From NCBI RefSeq assembly GCF_000429265.1, contig NZ_AUBN01000003.1, forward strand, positions 62,001 to 126,000: a DNA stretch of 64,000 nt. The letters run 5' to 3'. The notes under the pieces are model-generated. The model saw nothing but the letters and a program-made list of their open reading frames with translations. It was not told the DNA's origin and did not search any database. This DNA comes from Actinomyces gerencseriae DSM 6844. GTDB taxonomy: Bacteria > Actinomycetota > Actinomycetes > Actinomycetales > Actinomycetaceae. Both the position numbers and the translations under genes were made by a program. Below, in pieces: positions 1-8,012 of the stretch. Numbering within the stretch: position 1 is the stretch's first letter; each line of letters starts with the position of its first letter.

Positions 1-2
1 AG

Positions 3-53
3 GGGTTCACCATCACCGCCACCGGCTCGGCGCGGGTCTCGACGGCGCCGTGA
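3..53 (+). CDS. 3' end of an unidentified gene (partial)
   Basis: An open frame runs in from the left edge and stops at a TGA about 100 bases before the LysR gene. Only 16 residues are visible, ending in ARVSTAP, with codon choice that fits the high-G+C coding regions nearby. Nothing can be said about function from so short a tail. Confidence 0.3.
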   Translation, partial: GFTITATGSARVSTAP

Positions 54-143
54 GGCGGCGGCGAGAGCACGATCCGACCGGGCCGTTGAAGAGCGGCCGC
101 ATATCTCCATATGGACCATATAGATGATCTGAACCGAGGTCGG

Positions 144-149
144 TACTGT
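144..149 (+). promoter_or_regulatory. candidate -10 of a leaderless LysR transcript
   Basis: TACTGT ends 7 nt before the ATG of the LysR gene, and no Shine-Dalgarno sequence lies between. This spacing puts the transcript start at or next to the ATG. A palindrome CCATATGG at 107-114 lies upstream and could be an autoregulatory site (inference). Confidence 0.4.
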
Positions 150-156
150 CGATCCC

Positions 157-1068
157 ATGGACATCTCCGCTCATCGCATCGCCGTCCTCCTCGCCGTGCA
201 TCGCGCCGGAGGCGTTGTGGCGGCCGCGGATCTGCTCCGCCTCAGCCCGTCGGCGGTCAGCCAGCAGGTCCGTCTGCTGGAGAAGGAGGCGGGCGTGCGC
301 GTGCTCGACCGCACGCCCACGGGCGCCGTCCTGACCGAGTCCGGCCGGGTCCTGGCCGAAACCGCCGAGCGCATCGAGTCCGAGCTGGCCACGGCCCGGC
401 GGGAGCTCGCGCTCGTCGATGGCGACGTCCCCGCCGGCATCGTCCGCATCGGCTCCTTCGCCACGGCGATCCGGGCGCTCCTTTTGCCGCTGCTGCTCGC
501 ACTGGAGGAGTCGATGCCCGGCATCGAGGTGATCATCGAGGAGGTCGAGGAGCGCGCGGCCCTGGCGCGGCTGCGGCAGGGGGCGCTCGACCTGGCCCTG
601 CTCGAGCGCGATTCCCACACCCTGCCGGCGCCTCCGCGCGCCATGAACGACGTCCCCCTGCTGGACGAGTCATGGCTGGTGGTCGTCCCGCCCGGGCGGG
701 CCGTCCCGAGCACGCTGGCCGACCTGGCGAGCGCCACCTGGATCGATCAGGATCCCTCGTCCGCCGGCGCGTTCGCGCTGGCCCGTCTCTCGCGCCGGCT
801 GGGCGCGCCCCTGACCGTCCGCCACGTGGTCCACGACGACGACGTCGTCCTGGCGATGGTGGGCCAGGGCCTGGGCTACGCGCTCCTGCCCGAGCTGGCG
901 GTGCACTCCGGCGCGGTCCCCGACGGCGTCGTCGTCTCCAGCCCGCCCGGCCTGGGCACCCGGCAGCTCGTCGTGCGCCACCGCGTCACCCGCACCGAGC
1001 CGACCAGCGCGGTGCGCGCGGTCCTGGAGGCGCTGCTGGCGCGCGCCCAGGCCCTCGAGCTGGGCTGA
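157..1068 (+). CDS. LysR-family transcriptional regulator
   Basis: A 303-residue protein of usual LysR length. The N-terminus holds the winged helix-turn-helix (about residues 15-60, including LSPSAVSQQVRLLEKEAG). The rest is the two-lobed type-2 periplasmic-binding-like effector domain, with the usual PAGIVRIGSFATA opening after the linker helix. LysR proteins bind DNA as tetramers and respond to a small-molecule ligand; the ligand here cannot be read from sequence. No divergently transcribed partner is visible, so the target gene is unknown. The ATG was chosen because a -10-like TACTGT sits 7 nt upstream, a leaderless arrangement also seen at other genes in the window. The next gene, prfB, begins 48 nt downstream and appears to have its own promoter. 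Confidence 0.88.
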   Translation: MDISAHRIAVLLAVHRAGGVVAAADLLRLSPSAVSQQVRLLEKEAGVRVLDRTPTGAVLTESGRVLAETAERIESELATARRELALVDGDVPAGIVRIGSFATAIRALLLPLLLALEESMPGIEVIIEEVEERAALARLRQGALDLALLERDSHTLPAPPRAMNDVPLLDESWLVVVPPGRAVPSTLADLASATWIDQDPSSAGAFALARLSRRLGAPLTVRHVVHDDDVVLAMVGQGLGYALLPELAVHSGAVPDGVVVSSPPGLGTRQLVVRHRVTRTEPTSAVRAVLEALLARAQALELG

Positions 1069-1103
1069 GCCGCGGGGGTCCGGCCGCCGCGGGGACTCTG
1101 CCG

Positions 1104-1109
1104 TAGACT
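1104..1109 (+). promoter_or_regulatory. candidate -10 of a leaderless prfB transcript
   Basis: TAGACT lies 6 nt before the GTG of prfB. An in-frame TAG overlapping it at 1104-1106 rules out any earlier start, and there is no Shine-Dalgarno motif. Confidence 0.5.
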
Positions 1110-1115
1110 CGCGGC

Positions 1116-2237
1116 GTGGCCACCGACTTCCCCGCCGAGATCGAACGACTCCGACACACCTACGCCTCCATCGCGGCGGTGACGGATCCCGAGGCGCTGC
1201 GGGCGCGCATCGCCTCCCTGTCCGAGAGGGCCGCCGCCCCGGACCTGTGGGACGATCCGGACGCCGCCCAGGCGGTCACCTCGGCGCTGTCGCACGCCCA
1301 GGCCGACCTGGGGCGCGTCGAGGAGCTCGGGGGGCGTCTCGACGACCTCGAGGCCATGGTCGAGATGGCGGGGGAGGAGAGCGGTGAGGACGCCGATGAG
1401 CTGCTCGCCGAGGCCGAGTCGGACCTGGCCGCCATCGACAAGGACCTGTCCGACCTGGAGATTCGCACGCTGCTGAGCGGCGAGTACGACCAGCGCGACG
1501 CCGTCGTCACCATCCGGTCCGGGGCCGGCGGGGTGGACGCGGCCGACTTCGCCGAGATGCTCCTGCGCATGTACACCCGCTGGGCCGAGCGCCATGACTA
1601 CCCCGTCAAGGTCCTCAACACCTCCTACGCCGAGGAGGCGGGCCTGAAGTCCGTCACCTTCGAGGTCCACGCCCCCTACGCCTACGGGACGCTCTCGGTG
1701 GAGGGCGGCACGCACCGGCTGGTGCGCATCAGCCCCTTCGACAATCAGGGGCGCCGGCAGACCTCCTTCGCGGCCGTCGAGGTCATCCCGCTCATCGAGT
1801 CCACCGACCACATCGACGTCCCGGAGACGGACATCCGCGTCGACGTCTTCCGATCCTCGGGGCCCGGCGGGCAGAGCGTCAACACGACCGACTCGGCCGT
1901 GCGCATCACCCACATCCCCACCGGCCTGGTGGTCTCCATGCAGGACGAGAAGTCCCAGATCCAGAACCGCGCCGCCGCCATGCGCGTCCTCCAGTCGCGC
2001 CTGCTGCTGCTCAAGCAGCAGGAGGAGGACGCCAGGAAGAAGGAGCTCGCCGGGGACGTCAAGGCGTCCTGGGGCGACCAGATGCGCTCCTACGTCCTCA
2101 ACCCCTACCAGATGGTCAAGGACCTGCGGACCAGCTTCGAGGTCGGCAACCCCGACTCGGTCTTCGACGGCGACATCGACGGCTTCATCGACGCCGGCAT
2201 CCGCTGGCGCAGGCAGCAGGAGGGCGCCGGGGACTGA
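1116..2237 (+). CDS. prfB: peptide chain release factor 2 (RF2)
   Basis: A 373-residue class I release factor that ends translation at UGA and UAA codons in the ribosomal A site. Key motifs are visible: the stop-codon-reading tripeptide SPF at residues 206-208, which marks RF2 rather than RF1 (PXT), and the universal GGQ at 251-253 within SGPGGQSVN, whose glutamine is positioned for peptidyl-tRNA hydrolysis. The start is GTG at 1116, the first possible start after an in-frame TAG. The frame is continuous, so the programmed +1 frameshift that autoregulates RF2 in many bacteria is absent. In many actinobacteria prfB is followed by ftsE-ftsX; here it is followed by a CPBP protease. Confidence 0.97.
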   Translation: MATDFPAEIERLRHTYASIAAVTDPEALRARIASLSERAAAPDLWDDPDAAQAVTSALSHAQADLGRVEELGGRLDDLEAMVEMAGEESGEDADELLAEAESDLAAIDKDLSDLEIRTLLSGEYDQRDAVVTIRSGAGGVDAADFAEMLLRMYTRWAERHDYPVKVLNTSYAEEAGLKSVTFEVHAPYAYGTLSVEGGTHRLVRISPFDNQGRRQTSFAAVEVIPLIESTDHIDVPETDIRVDVFRSSGPGGQSVNTTDSAVRITHIPTGLVVSMQDEKSQIQNRAAAMRVLQSRLLLLKQQEEDARKKELAGDVKASWGDQMRSYVLNPYQMVKDLRTSFEVGNPDSVFDGDIDGFIDAGIRWRRQQEGAGD

Positions 2238-2418
2238 TCGGCCGACGTCGAGGCTCCGGCGGTTGCGGGCCTGACGGCCGCCTCATCCGGGCGGTCGGTC
2301 CTGCGCGCCTCGCCCATGAGGGGGGACCCTGGTATGTGTCAGGGGGTGCCCGTATTCATCCCTGAACAGTGGATGAGAGTGTTGTGGCGCGGGGCACCGC
2401 TTCCTAACGTCGGGAGTC

Positions 2419-3318
2419 ATGAGCACCTCACCGGCTGAAGCACCTTCCCCTGACACCGCAACAGATCCTTCCTCGCCCCGGCGCCGGCTGCCCGGCCGCG
2501 GGGGAACGGCCCTGCGCGTCGCGCTCGCAGTGCTTGTCATGTCTGCGGGCGACCTCCTGCTCGTTCCCCTGCTGCTTCTCGGTTTGCTCAAGAACCGCCC
2601 GGAAGACGCGGCGGGGGCTGTGATGGGAACCGCGGCGACGCTCGCGTCGTCCCTGCTCGTCCTGTTCCTGACCTGGTTGCTGGTGACTCGTCTGGACGGG
2701 GGGAGCCTAAGCGACCTGCGGCTGCGAGTCGATCGGCGGGCCCTGGCCTGGATGCTGGCCATGGTCGTGGTGGCCGTGGCCATCGCGGCGGTCATCGGGG
2801 TGGTCATGGACATGCTCGGGATCGAGCCGGCCGCCAGCGGGCTCACGGATCTCTCCCCGCCCGTCATTGGGATCCTGCTCCTCGCTCGAGTGAATTCGGC
2901 GTTCCTGGTCCAGGGGTTCCCGGAGGAGCTCGTGTGGCGCGGTTGGCTCTTCGGATCGCTGGGCGGCACTCGCCGGGCCGGTGCCATCTCGGTCATCGCC
3001 TTCACGCTGCTGCACATCATCTCCAACGGCGGGCAGGAGAACTGGATGGAGCGCATCCTGTACCTGGCGATGCCCTTCGGCTTCGCCGTCGCGGCGGTGG
3101 TGGTGGCGCGGGTGTCGGGCTCGACATGGGCGGCCGTGGGCGTGCACGGGGGCTTCCACATGGGCTCCCTGGTCCTGCTCGCCATGCGAACCGATGAGGG
3201 GCATCCCGTGGCCTGGGTGCTTGGGGGCGCCCTGTGGCTGGCGGTGGCCGGCGTGGTCCGCCTCCTGGCCCGACGCCGCATACTGCCCTGCTCCACGGAG
3301 CGCGCGATATCGGTTTGA
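2419..3318 (+). CDS. CPBP-family intramembrane metalloprotease (CAAX-protease-like)
   Basis: A 299-residue multi-pass membrane protein with the three conserved motifs of the CPBP (Abi/Rce1-like) family: EE at residues 169-170 with R174 (PEELVWRG), H199 in FTLLHII, and histidines 243 and 247 in VHGGFHMG. These residues bind the metal and water in the membrane active site of characterised members. About seven or eight hydrophobic segments are visible from residue 35 on. In bacteria such proteins are often linked to bacteriocin immunity or to peptide processing. This one lies about 0.4 kb upstream of a peptide/ABC cassette on the same strand, so a role with that cassette is possible but unproven. 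Substrate unknown. Confidence 0.85.
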   Translation: MSTSPAEAPSPDTATDPSSPRRRLPGRGGTALRVALAVLVMSAGDLLLVPLLLLGLLKNRPEDAAGAVMGTAATLASSLLVLFLTWLLVTRLDGGSLSDLRLRVDRRALAWMLAMVVVAVAIAAVIGVVMDMLGIEPAASGLTDLSPPVIGILLLARVNSAFLVQGFPEELVWRGWLFGSLGGTRRAGAISVIAFTLLHIISNGGQENWMERILYLAMPFGFAVAAVVVARVSGSTWAAVGVHGGFHMGSLVLLAMRTDEGHPVAWVLGGALWLAVAGVVRLLARRRILPCSTERAISV

Positions 3319-3743
3319 TGATGTGGTATCACGCGGGGAAGGGGTGAGGAGGAGTTATGGCCAGTGCGGTGATTCGCGGGCTCAATGTCATCTCCGAGCC
3401 TCTGCGGCGACGGCCTGGACGACGATGGTCGGCGGGGCGAGAGCGGAGGGGCATCTCCCGGTCGTGGACTCCCTCATCGCCGCCGCCGCTCGTTGAGGGC
3501 GGGTCCGAAGCCGGAAACGGCGTAAAAGATCGAGATCGACGTGGCCATGCCCGGGCTGAATATCCGGGGTGCTCTCGCGTGATGACGAGAACCGGTCCTC
3601 GATAGGTGTTCGTGCATCGATTGATTGGTTGCAACTGTAACGGTGTTCGTCTCATATTCCAGGCGACTACTGTTGTGCTGCATCGGGGTTGCTGTATTTT
3701 GAGTGAAGGATGTTGATCCAGTGGTTGAGGGGGAGTGCTTGTG
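3319..3743. other. intergenic stretch upstream of the peptide/exporter cassette
   Basis: No convincing gene. The right half (3600-3740) is visibly poorer in G+C than the flanks. Promoter-like pairs on the + strand are TTGCAA (3629-3634) with TCATAT (3652-3657), 17 bp apart, and TTGTGC (3673-3678) with TATTTT (3695-3700), 16 bp apart. Either could drive the small peptide gene at 3744. Confidence 0.4.
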
Positions 3744-3848
3744 ATGAATAGGACGATCAAGATCGTTGAGATTGTTGAGTCCAATAAAACGGCGACGTCC
3801 GGGGTCATGATGATGGCCTGGAATCGCACGAGGCCCACTGTCCGGTGA
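3744..3848 (+). CDS. 34-residue peptide, unknown (leader peptide or peptide-toxin precursor)
   Basis: Not recognised. ATG is preceded at 8 nt by a very strong Shine-Dalgarno run, GAGGGGGAG at 3727-3735, which is the main reason to believe the frame. The peptide starts MNRTIKIVEIVESNK, has a central ATSGVMMMAW, and ends NRTRPTVR, so the tail is cationic. There is no hydrophobic signal segment. It sits about 100-240 nt ahead of another small ORF that is translationally coupled to an ABC exporter. Two readings fit: a precursor peptide exported by the neighbouring transporter, or a regulatory leader peptide whose translation controls the downstream genes. Confidence 0.5.
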   Translation: MNRTIKIVEIVESNKTATSGVMMMAWNRTRPTVR

Positions 3849-3866
3849 GAACTGTGGTGCGATGCG

Positions 3867-3932
3867 ATGAGTTTTGAAGAGCATTGGACTGCCTCCGCTC
3901 CTTGCTGTGTGGCGGAAGGACTTGTGAGATGA
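3867..3932 (+). CDS. possible 21-residue peptide, in frame with the next small ORF
   Basis: Short frame beginning MSFEEHWTASAPCCVAEG. It has no good ribosome site. It is separated from the 46-residue ORF at 3948 only by one in-frame TGA and five sense codons, so the two could once have been one gene. Too short to call on its own. Confidence 0.2.
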   Translation: MSFEEHWTASAPCCVAEGLVR

Positions 3933-3947
3933 GGAGTCTCCTCGAGG

Positions 3948-4088
3948 ATGCGGATAGATTGCGTGTCGCAGATTGAAGGCTTTCAGGAGAACGTCGAAAT
4001 CATGAAGGCCGAGGCGGAGCGAATCGCTGACGATATCGCAGCGGACGTCCTGGGCGCCACCAGGGGACTGGTGGTGCCGTGCGGATGA
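3948..4088 (+). CDS. 46-residue peptide translationally coupled to the ABC ATPase
   Basis: A small acidic, helical-looking protein: it opens MRIDCVSQIEGFQ, has a charged middle with EAERIADDIAADV, and ends in TRGLVVPCG. GAGGAG at 3931-3936 gives a ribosome site 11 nt before the ATG. An internal ATG at 4002 with AGGAGA at 3985-3990 is an alternative start giving 28 residues. Its TGA overlaps the ATG of the ABC ATPase (ATGA at 4085-4088), so the two are translationally coupled. Family not recognised. A leader-plus-core layout as in ribosomally made peptides is possible, but no modification enzyme is nearby. Confidence 0.5.
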   Translation: MRIDCVSQIEGFQENVEIMKAEAERIADDIAADVLGATRGLVVPCG

Positions 4089-5062
4089 GCAATGTGGTTC
4101 TTACGGCCACGGGTCTGCGCCGGGTCTTCGGGAGGAGGAACAAGGTCGTCGCCGTCGACGGCGTCAACCTCGACGTCGAACCTGGGCAGGTTCACGCACT
4201 TCTGGGTCCCAACGGCGCGGGCAAGACGACGACGGTGCGCATGTGCTCCACTCTCCTCGCACCCACGAGTGGGGACATCGCCGTCGACGGCGTGGACGCG
4301 GTGAGGCGGCCCCGGCGCGCACGCGCCCGTCTGGGGCTGGTCCTCGGAGGCGAACTCGGCTTCTACCCCCGGGCGACCGCGAGGGAGAACCTCTTGTTCT
4401 TCGCCGACCTCCAGGGACTCGACGCATCGCGGCGCCGGGCGGCGGTTGAGGACGCGCTCGAGCGCGTGACCCTGACCGACGTCGGAGACCGCAAGGCGGG
4501 GGCTCTTTCCCGGGGGATGCTCCAGCGCCTCCACCTCGCTCGTGCGCTCCTGGGGCGTCCGCGCCTTCTGCTCCTCGATGAGCCGACGACCGGACTCGAC
4601 CCCGACGTCGCCCTGCAGGTCCGTGACCTCGTCAGGGACATGGCGTCGCAGGGCGTCGGCGTGCTCATGACGTCGCACTCGATGCCGGAGGTGGAGGAGC
4701 TCGCCGACGTCATCTCGGTCATTGGCGCGGGGAGGATCGTCACCAGGGGGTCCGTGCGCGACGTCGCCGCGTTCGCGGGCGTCGAGATGACGACGACCCT
4801 CACCCTTCCCGCGCGACTGTCCGGGCTCTCGGAGCGCCTTCAGGATCGCATCGGCGACGACGGCGTCGTGGTGCAGCGCCCGCTGTCGGGGCAGTGGGCG
4901 ATGACCGTCCTCTGGACGACGGCGGCCGCCCCGTCGGCAGGTCTTGCGGTTCTCGGGGAACTGCTCGAGAAGGAGGGCGCGGCGGAGCCTGTTGACATGG
5001 TGACGCGTCCGGCGTCGCTCGAGGAGGCGTATCTGGCGCTCGTGGACGGGCTCGGGGCATGA
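4085..5062 (+). CDS. ABC transporter ATP-binding protein, drug/peptide exporter type
   Basis: A 325-residue ATPase of the DrrA/NatA type that powers export through the two membrane proteins that follow. Walker A is GPNGAGKT at residues 41-48. The signature motif is LSRGM rather than LSGGQ, and Walker B is LLLLDEPTTGLD. The roughly 100-residue C-terminal extension is usual for this subfamily. ATG at 4085 is preferred over the upstream in-frame GTG at 4079 because it forms an ATGA overlap with the preceding small ORF. The gene overlaps the first permease by another ATGA. Substrate unknown; the small peptides upstream are obvious candidates. Confidence 0.9.
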   Translation: MSNVVLTATGLRRVFGRRNKVVAVDGVNLDVEPGQVHALLGPNGAGKTTTVRMCSTLLAPTSGDIAVDGVDAVRRPRRARARLGLVLGGELGFYPRATARENLLFFADLQGLDASRRRAAVEDALERVTLTDVGDRKAGALSRGMLQRLHLARALLGRPRLLLLDEPTTGLDPDVALQVRDLVRDMASQGVGVLMTSHSMPEVEELADVISVIGAGRIVTRGSVRDVAAFAGVEMTTTLTLPARLSGLSERLQDRIGDDGVVVQRPLSGQWAMTVLWTTAAAPSAGLAVLGELLEKEGAAEPVDMVTRPASLEEAYLALVDGLGA

Positions 5063-5817
5063 GGCGCCACTTGCGGATGAGCTGGTTCCATGTCCGTCAG
5101 TTCGTCTCCGTGCCCTACTTCATCCAGCTCATGATACTGACGACGGTGACGACGACCCTGATCCAGTTCCTCGCGCAGCGCGCGTGGGGAGGGATCACGC
5201 CGACCGAGGGGTGGGTGCGTGGTGGGGTCATCGGCATGTGGACGACTGCGACCTGCGCCGCCGGCATCGTCGGCTTCGAACGGTACAAGGGCACGCTGGT
5301 GCACCTGATCCTCGCGCCCATCGGCGCCCTGCGGGCTCTCACCGCGCTCGTCGCCTCGGCGGCCTCTTTCGGGGTGGCGGCGTTGCCGTTGTCCTGGGTG
5401 ACGTGGGCGGTGCTGTCCTGGTCAGTGGACTTCACACCGATAAGCGCGTCACTCGTGCCCCGGCTGCTCGGCGGCGCGGTCATGCTGCTCGTCGGGTGCG
5501 TGGTCCTCAGCTTCGTCGTCGCCGCGGTGTTCGTCCTGACCCCGAACGCCATCTCCTACGAGGGTCTCCTCCTCGTCCCGGTCTTCATCCTCTCCGGCAT
5601 CGTGTTCACGTCGGTGGACCCCCCGGCCTGGCTCGCACTGGTGAGCAGGCTGATCCCGCTGCGGTTGCCCGTTGATCTCCTCCTGGGCGAGCCGATCGGT
5701 GCGGTCGACGCGCTGGTCTGGTGCTCCGTCGTTCTGGCCTGGCTCGTCCTGTCCGGGTTCCTGGCGGTTCGCGCACTCAGGGGCGCGACCCGAGCGGGGA
5801 CGCTCGAGGTGATCTGA
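5059..5817 (+). CDS. ABC-2 type transporter permease, first subunit
   Basis: A 252-residue protein with about six hydrophobic segments, such as the one around ILTTVTTTLIQFLAQ near the start and ILAPIGALRALTALVASAAS in the middle. It starts at an ATGA overlapping the ATPase stop and ends in a TGATG shared with the second permease. No other catalytic motif is seen. It would pair with the next gene to form the membrane channel of the exporter. Confidence 0.82.
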   Translation: MRRHLRMSWFHVRQFVSVPYFIQLMILTTVTTTLIQFLAQRAWGGITPTEGWVRGGVIGMWTTATCAAGIVGFERYKGTLVHLILAPIGALRALTALVASAASFGVAALPLSWVTWAVLSWSVDFTPISASLVPRLLGGAVMLLVGCVVLSFVVAAVFVLTPNAISYEGLLLVPVFILSGIVFTSVDPPAWLALVSRLIPLRLPVDLLLGEPIGAVDALVWCSVVLAWLVLSGFLAVRALRGATRAGTLEVI

Positions 5818-6584
5818 TGGTCTCGTTCGTTCACCGGTTGGCATCCGGCGTGCGCGTGGGCTGGGCGTCCTCCACCGCTTTCGCCTCCCTCGGCACGACG
5901 CTGACGACGCTCCTGCTCATTCCGCTGCTCGATGTTCTCTTCGACGTCCTCATGGGGCACGACCTGTCCTCTCCGAACCTCGTGCGCACCGGGTACGCGG
6001 CGGCGCTCGTGGCCGTTGCCGTCTCCGTCTCCGGCGGAGTCGTCTCCAGCGTGGCGGCGGACCGGAACCTCGGGGTCTTTCACGAGGTCCACACCCGCAG
6101 GCGGGTCGACGCGGCGTACTGGCTGTCCGCAGGCGTCATGCCGCTGATCCTGGCGATTCCGACCGGGGCCGCCGCGATCGGTTCCGTCTTCGTCCTGTCG
6201 TCGGCCCACGACATCGCCATGCTGGGGCGGGTGGTTGCGCTCGTTCCCGTGGTCGTCGTGTGCGGGCTGCTCATGGGAGTGGGCGGAGCCGGGGTCGGGG
6301 TGGATCTTCCCGACCCCTATCTGGGGGCGACGGTGATCGCATCCGTCCTCCCGCTCCTCGCAGGAGTGATCGTGCCGCTGAGCGATTGCCCGCAGTGGTT
6401 GAGGGCGGCGGCGAGTCTCATGCCGCTGAGCGGCGTCGTCGGCGTCATCGACACGACGGGCGGTATCCGGCCGGCGATCGGCCACGACCTCGGGGTCGCC
6501 CTCGCCTGGGCCCTCGCAGGGCTGCTCGCCACTCGCCACGCCGTCGTGCGCGTGCGGGCCGGACTGCGTCGCGACGTCATCTGA
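5817..6584 (+). CDS. ABC-2 type transporter permease, second subunit
   Basis: A 255-residue membrane protein with about six hydrophobic segments. The ATG at 5817 overlaps the previous TGA by one base. It is the likely heterodimer partner of the preceding permease. The RsgA-like GTPase gene follows after about 30 nt with its own strong ribosome site, so all four genes look like one transcript. Confidence 0.82.
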   Translation: MVSFVHRLASGVRVGWASSTAFASLGTTLTTLLLIPLLDVLFDVLMGHDLSSPNLVRTGYAAALVAVAVSVSGGVVSSVAADRNLGVFHEVHTRRRVDAAYWLSAGVMPLILAIPTGAAAIGSVFVLSSAHDIAMLGRVVALVPVVVVCGLLMGVGGAGVGVDLPDPYLGATVIASVLPLLAGVIVPLSDCPQWLRAAASLMPLSGVVGVIDTTGGIRPAIGHDLGVALAWALAGLLATRHAVVRVRAGLRRDVI

Positions 6585-6615
6585 GGGCGAGTCGGTACCA
6601 CGGAGGAGGATGAGG

Positions 6616-7533
6616 ATGAGTGACGCGGAGACGTTCGGCTGGGGCGATCGTTGGCGCGCCCACCTCGAGGTCGCGGCGATGGGGGCCGGCGAGGACCTCG
6701 CCGCCGGACGCGTCATCGCGGCAGTCCTCCCCCGTCGAACGTATCTTGAGCGCCCGTCGCCGTCGGGGCGGTCGGTCGGGCAGCCCATCGCTGCGAACAT
6801 CGATGTCGTCCTCATCGTCGAGCCCATGGACCCGACTCCCTCCGTCGGGCGTGTGGAGAGGTTCGCCGCGATGTCGAGATCCGCCGGGGCCGAGGCGTGG
6901 CTCGTCCTCACGAAGACCGATCTGGTCGCTCCCGAGGTTGTCGAGGAGGCCCTGACGGGCATGGCGCCCTGGGTCGACGCCGCCGTCGGTGTCACCTCGG
7001 CGGACCCGGCGTCCACCGAGCGCCTGCGGACCCTGCTCCCGAAGGGGGCGACCGCCGTCCTCGTCGGACGGTCGGGGGCCGGGAAGTCGACCCTGCTCAA
7101 CACGATCCTCGGCGTGGACCACGCGACGGGGGAGGTCCGCTCCTCCGACTCCAAGGGGCGTCACACGACGACGCGCCGCGAGCTTCTCGCCCGACGGGGA
7201 ATCTCCCTCATCGACACCCCGGGAGTGCGGGCTCTGGCCGCCACTGTTGACGGGGAGGCGATCGACGACGTGTTCAGCGACATCATTGACGCGGCGGCCG
7301 CATGCCGGTACGCGAACTGCCAGCACGGGAGCGAACCGGGCTGCGCCGTGCGAGAGGCGATCACCGAGGGGCGCCTGGATCCCGAACGGCTCGGTCGCTA
7401 CCAGCGAATGCTGCGGGAGTCCGCTCGGCTGGCCGCTCGCTCGGATGCTCGGCACGCCCGTGAACAGGAACGCCGAGCGTTTCGGAATGACAGTCGGGGC
7501 AGGCGGGGCGTCATGCGCCTCAAGGGACGCTGA
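6616..7533 (+). CDS. rsgA: RsgA-family circularly permuted GTPase, shortened N-terminal domain
   Basis: A 305-residue GTPase of the family that acts late in 30S ribosome assembly. The G motifs are in the permuted order diagnostic of RsgA: G4 TKTD at 99-102, G1 GRSGAGKST at 151-159, G3 DTPG at 200-203. The C-terminal zinc site is complete (C230, C235, H237, C243). Family members usually run to about 350 residues. Here the OB-fold that contacts 16S rRNA seems reduced to a short stretch around AAGRVIAAVLPRRTYLERP. ATG at 6616 sits 6 nt after GGAGGAGG; an ATG at 6610 directly abuts that site. Being in an exporter cassette is unusual for an assembly factor. It may be a second copy serving self-protection of the ribosome (inference). 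Confidence 0.88.
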   Translation: MSDAETFGWGDRWRAHLEVAAMGAGEDLAAGRVIAAVLPRRTYLERPSPSGRSVGQPIAANIDVVLIVEPMDPTPSVGRVERFAAMSRSAGAEAWLVLTKTDLVAPEVVEEALTGMAPWVDAAVGVTSADPASTERLRTLLPKGATAVLVGRSGAGKSTLLNTILGVDHATGEVRSSDSKGRHTTTRRELLARRGISLIDTPGVRALAATVDGEAIDDVFSDIIDAAAACRYANCQHGSEPGCAVREAITEGRLDPERLGRYQRMLRESARLAARSDARHAREQERRAFRNDSRGRRGVMRLKGR

Positions 7534-8012
7534 TCGCCCACCGCCGACCCGGTGCCGCACGGGGCTGCGGGGCCGCGGGTGCCGTCGTCGGTTCCGGGGG
7601 AGGGCGCGACTCCATCGCCTCGGCAGTCCGACCCGACTCCTGACGGGCCGGCCTCGAGTTCTCATCGGAGCACGCGCGCGGGAGCGGGGTTCCCGGACTG
7701 CGGGTCCCGGATCAGGTCCTCGGAGCGTTCGGCGCCCGGCATCTGGGGCGCCCCGAGTACTGGGAGGCGCTCACCGGATCGGGCCCCGTCCTCATCGAGA
7801 ACATCAGGCTCGATCCAGCGGTTCTCCAAGCCGGGACAACGCGAACGCCGGGCCCCATCCACGACAGGTACTCCGGCGTCTACTCCCACTCCACCTCAGT
7901 GGCGGCCCTCCAAGCGTATGATCGACATGCGCATCCGGGCAAGAGATCGACGAGACTCATCAGGCATGCCCGCAATGGATGCGATCCGGCGGATCGCCGA
8001 GGAGTCGGGAGC
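7534..8012. other. intergenic stretch with a protein-like open frame lacking a start
   Basis: No normal gene. On the + strand a frame opens after a TGA at 7641-7643 and reads plausibly as protein to about 7920, including GRPEYWEALTGSGPVLIENI. It has no credible start codon or ribosome site and then runs antisense through the antitoxin gene. It looks like the remains of a coding region of unknown type. Confidence 0.3.

Noticed and set aside
1116-1200. Programmed frameshift in prfB
   Set aside because: The frame is continuous from the GTG and has no internal TGA near codon 25, so the classical RF2 autoregulation is absent.
3357-3605. 82-codon frame upstream of the peptide cassette
   Set aside because: Arg-rich composition, no domain and no good ribosome site. 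Probably non-coding.
3930-3932. Selenocysteine or read-through at the TGA between small ORFs
   Set aside because: No selenocysteine insertion element or conserved flanking sequence was recognised, and the downstream ORF has its own ribosome site.
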